Below, piece after piece: positions 4,587 through 6,817 of a stretch of DNA of 6,817 nucleotides. Both the position numbers and the translations under genes were made by a program. The notes under the pieces were generated by a model. The model ran no database searches, was not told where the DNA came from, and saw only the letters and a program-made list of their open reading frames with translations. Origin of the DNA: Chloroflexota bacterium (GTDB lineage Bacteria; Chloroflexota; Dehalococcoidia; GIF9; UBA5629). The stretch covers positions 1 to 6,817 of the forward strand of contig JAPLHI010000046.1 in the NCBI GenBank assembly GCA_026389695.1, read 5' to 3'. The stretch's first letter is position 1. Every line of letters starts with the position of its first letter.

Positions 4587-6130
4587 CCAATGCAGTTAAG
4601 GTAACGCTGGGTCCGCGCGGTCGTCCCGTAGCGCTGGATAAGAAATTCGGACCGCCCAGCGTGATCAACGATGGTGTAACCATCGCCAAGGACATCGAGC
4701 TGCCCGATCCCTTTGAAAATATGGGGGCACAGCTCGTCAAGGAAGCGTCATCCAAGACCAATGATAAGTGCGGAGACGGCACCACTACTGCTACTGTTCT
4801 CGCCCAGGCTATAGTAACCGAGGGATTCAAGAATATTGCTGCGGGTGCAGATGCTATGTCGCTCAAACGCGGCATTGAAAAAGCCGTGCAGTATATGGTT
4901 GGTGAGCTGAAGAAGATGGCAACGCCGGTCACCACCAAGGAACAGGTGGCCCAGGTTGCTACCATATCGGCCGCAGATTCTGAGATTGGAAATCTGATCG
5001 CAGAGGTCATGGAGAAGGTCGGCAAAGACGGTGTTATTACTGTAGAAGAATCCAAGGGGCTCCAATTTGAGACAGATTATGTTGAAGGCATGCAATTTGA
5101 CCGCGGCTACATAAGCCCCTATTTCATCACCAATGCCGAGCAGATGAAGACCGAGATAGAAGATCCTTATATTCTTATTACAGACAAGAAAATCTCTGCC
5201 ATATCGGAACTGCTTCCCGTGCTGGAAAAGGTTCTGCAGATATCCAAGAACCTGGTCGTTATCGCTGAAGATATCGAGGGTGAAGCTCTGGCTACACTGG
5301 TTGTCAACAAGCTCAGGGGCACGCTCAATTGTCTGGCAGTTAAAGCTCCCGGCTTCGGCGACAGGCGCAAGGCCATGCTTGAAGACATTGCCCTGCTGAC
5401 CAGCGGCAAGGTTATTTCCGAAGAAATCGGCTGTAAGCTTGATTCAGCCACAGTCGCCGATCTCGGCCGCGCCAGGAAAGTTGTTGCGGACAAAGATAAT
5501 ACGACCATTGTCGAGGGAAAGGGCACTGATGAATCCATCAAAGCCCGCATCAAACAAATCAAAGCGCAGATCGATGAAACCACATCAGATTATGATAAGG
5601 AAAAGCTGCAGGAGCGCCTCGCCAAACTGGCCGGCGGTGTAGCGGTTATCAAAGTCGGTGCTGCCACTGAAGTCGAACTCAAAGAGAAGAAGCACAGGGT
5701 TGAAGACGCTCTTTCAGCCACCAGGGCAGCCGTTGAGGAAGGGATTCTTCCCGGTGGCGGCGTTGCCGTACTCAATATCAGCCCGGTACTGGATAAGGTT
5801 AAGGCCGAAGGTGACGAGAGGACCGGCGTTGAGATTATCAAGAAGGCCGTTGAAGAACCATTGCGCTGGATCGCCATCAATGCCGGCCAGGAAGGCTCGG
5901 TAGTCGTGGATAAAGTTAAGCGCAGTAAGAAAGGCGTCGGTTATGATGCCCTAACCGGCGAATACGTAGACATGGTAGCAAGGGGGATCATTGATCCTTT
6001 GAAGGTTACCAGGACTGCTCTGGAGAATGCCTCCAGCATCGCCACCATGATCCTGACCACCGAAGCACTGGTATGCGATATCCCAGAGAAAGAAAGGACC
6101 TCTCCAATGCCTCCTATGCCCGAATACTAA
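4583..6130 (+). CDS. groEL: Chaperonin GroEL (60 kDa), lacking about 22 N-terminal residues
   Basis: GroEL forms the double-ring ATP-driven folding chamber. The frame gives 515 residues from a TTG at 4583. Homology begins at LTNAVKVTLGP, corresponding to residue 23 of E. coli GroEL, so the first strand and most of the first helix of the equatorial domain are missing. The rest is well preserved: TLGP nucleotide loop (8-11), D30 (equivalent to D52), CGDGTTT with D65 (D87), the apical domain with PGFGDRRKAMLEDI, and VEDALSATRAA with catalytic D375 (D398) and LPGGGVAVL. The frame differs from that of the groES fragment, and an in-frame TAA at 4565-4567 excludes a fusion. The TTG overlaps the groES stop (TTGA), so re-initiation is conceivable, but no native start or ribosome-binding site remains. 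The C-terminus is PMPPMPEY rather than the usual Gly-Gly-Met tail. A terminator follows. Function of the product as written is doubtful. Confidence 0.93.
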   Translation: MTNAVKVTLGPRGRPVALDKKFGPPSVINDGVTIAKDIELPDPFENMGAQLVKEASSKTNDKCGDGTTTATVLAQAIVTEGFKNIAAGADAMSLKRGIEKAVQYMVGELKKMATPVTTKEQVAQVATISAADSEIGNLIAEVMEKVGKDGVITVEESKGLQFETDYVEGMQFDRGYISPYFITNAEQMKTEIEDPYILITDKKISAISELLPVLEKVLQISKNLVVIAEDIEGEALATLVVNKLRGTLNCLAVKAPGFGDRRKAMLEDIALLTSGKVISEEIGCKLDSATVADLGRARKVVADKDNTTIVEGKGTDESIKARIKQIKAQIDETTSDYDKEKLQERLAKLAGGVAVIKVGAATEVELKEKKHRVEDALSATRAAVEEGILPGGGVAVLNISPVLDKVKAEGDERTGVEIIKKAVEEPLRWIAINAGQEGSVVVDKVKRSKKGVGYDALTGEYVDMVARGIIDPLKVTRTALENASSIATMILTTEALVCDIPEKERTSPMPPMPEY

Positions 6131-6152
6131 AGTAAATTTAAACGATTATCCG

Positions 6153-6188
6153 ATTAAGGGCCACATGTATGTGGCCCTTAATTATTTT
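6153..6188. terminator. Bidirectional intrinsic terminator between groEL and the M16 peptidase gene
   Basis: ATTAAGGGCCACAT (6153-6166) pairs perfectly with ATGTGGCCCTTAAT (6169-6182). Allowing a 4-nt TGTA loop, the stem is 13 bp with a GGGCC/GGCCC core. ATTTT (6184-6188) follows on the plus strand, and A/T-rich sequence follows on the minus strand, so it can serve both convergent genes. It begins 23 nt after the groEL stop. Confidence 0.88.
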
Positions 6189-6192
6189 AACC

Positions 6193-6817
6193 CTATATCT
6201 TTAACGAATCCTTCAACGAATCTGAGCTTTTTAGCGGGCCAACTATTGCCAGGTTCAGTTTCTCAGTCACCAATATGTCCTGCGCCACACGTTTTAAATC
6301 GTCAAGGGAGATGCTCTCGACAGTCTGCGTAACCTCATCAACGGTTAATATTTTTTCGGTCAGCATCTCCTGCGCTCCATACCACCCGGCAATATTGCGG
6401 CTATTTTCCATGCTGAGCAGCAATCTTCCCTTTGCCATCTCCTTTGCTTTGCGCAATTCCGCTTCGGCTACGCCACCCGTTATAGATTTTAATTGGCTCA
6501 GGATTGCACATAATGCGTTCCGGGATTGTTTCGGATCAATTCCCGCCTGTATGACAAACGCCCCCGTATCTCTGAAGTGCTCCGCATAGCTGTGGACATC
6601 GTAGGCAAGCCCCAATTTTTCTCTTACCTCTGTAAACAGCCTGCTGCTCATACCTTCACCCAGAATCATGCTAATAATATCTACCACAAAACGGTCAGGG
6701 TGGAACACGGATAAACCCTCCATGCCTAAACATATATTGGTTTGCTCAGTTTCACGAAACTCGCTATTTATTTTCGGATACTTCTGCATGGCTGCATTGG
6801 AAATATATTCAGGTCTG
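6193..6817 (-). CDS. M16 family zinc metallopeptidase (processing-peptidase-like), C-terminal part only
   Basis: The frame is open from the right edge to TAG at 6193-6195, showing 207 residues of a longer protein (family members are usually about 410-440 residues). The methionine at 6789 is internal, because the same frame continues upstream (RPEYISNAA) to the window end. The visible part is the M16 C-terminal domain. It has QTNICLGMEGL, then the characteristic GEGMSSRLF...VREKLGLAY block holding the conserved R/Y substrate-binding residues, then VHSYAEHFRDTGAFVIQAG. The catalytic HxxEH zinc motif belongs to the N-terminal domain, outside the window, so activity cannot be judged. Relatives are mitochondrial processing peptidase-like and YmxG/PqqL-type enzymes. 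The gene is convergent with groEL and shares its terminator. Confidence 0.93.
   Translation of the reverse strand, partial: RPEYISNAAMQKYPKINSEFRETEQTNICLGMEGLSVFHPDRFVVDIISMILGEGMSSRLFTEVREKLGLAYDVHSYAEHFRDTGAFVIQAGIDPKQSRNALCAILSQLKSITGGVAEAELRKAKEMAKGRLLLSMENSRNIAGWYGAQEMLTEKILTVDEVTQTVESISLDDLKRVAQDILVTEKLNLAIVGPLKSSDSLKDSLKI

Noticed and set aside
4560..4600. A simple one-base frameshift error in groES
   Set aside because: Adding or removing a base would not restore the missing GroES C-terminal half or GroEL N-terminus; a segment is absent.
4486..5055. 189-codon minus-strand frame
   Set aside because: Antisense to the groES fragment and groEL. It spans the deletion junction only because that strand happens to be open; low-complexity Ser/Thr/Ala composition.
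4446..6130. A GroES-GroEL fusion protein
   Set aside because: The two parts are in different frames, with TGA at 4584-4586 in the groES frame and TAA at 4565-4567 in the groEL frame.
1..6817. tRNA, rRNA, CRISPR, insertion sequence or riboswitch
   Set aside because: No cloverleaf, repeat array, transposase or long structured leader was recognised; intergenic regions are short (at most about 125 bp) and are accounted for by promoters, operators and the terminator.

Overview
The window looks like chromosomal DNA from an anaerobic Chloroflexota bacterium, most likely of the Dehalococcoidia. This is inferred from the GroEL sequence type, from the mix of household genes (MBL-fold hydrolase, TsaD, FmdB-type zinc ribbon, M16 peptidase) and from the medium GC content. 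No 16S or other decisive marker is present. No tRNA, rRNA, CRISPR array or insertion sequence was seen.

Layout, left to right. (1) On the minus strand, a UlaG-like metallo-hydrolase gene is followed by a zinc-ribbon/coiled-coil protein gene that runs off the left edge; they form a probable two-gene operon. (2) A 110-bp divergent region holds back-to-back promoters. The one facing right is an extended -10 placed so close to tsaD that its mRNA should be leaderless. (3) tsaD (tRNA t6A synthesis) runs right and overlaps tail-to-tail by 29 bp with a DUF2851 gene on the minus strand. (4) DUF2851 is preceded by a small XRE-family repressor gene on the same strand. A 16-bp dyad sits exactly between the -35 and -10 of the repressor's promoter, and a 13/16 copy of it sits immediately upstream of the DUF2851 start codon. 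This suggests a self-contained, autoregulated XRE-DUF2851 module. (5) Divergent from the repressor is an FmdB-type zinc-ribbon gene with an unusual helical tail. The region between them carries an 8-8-8 inverted repeat and a 14-bp palindrome. (6) A heat-shock locus follows, with a promoter, a good CIRCE operator and a second, degenerate CIRCE-like element 45 bp upstream. (7) The groESL genes behind it are damaged. groES stops after 46 codons and joins, in a different frame, to groEL lacking its first ~22 codons, while the remaining 515 codons of groEL are intact. (8) A strong bidirectional hairpin terminator separates groEL from the C-terminal part of an M16 peptidase gene that enters from the right edge on the minus strand.

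The most interesting points are the clean deletion at the groES/groEL junction (real mutation or assembly collapse), the tandem CIRCE arrangement, and the XRE-DUF2851 pair with its matched operator sites. Several genes (tsaD, xre, fmdB-like, DUF2851) lack Shine-Dalgarno sequences, whereas groES and the MBL gene have good ones.
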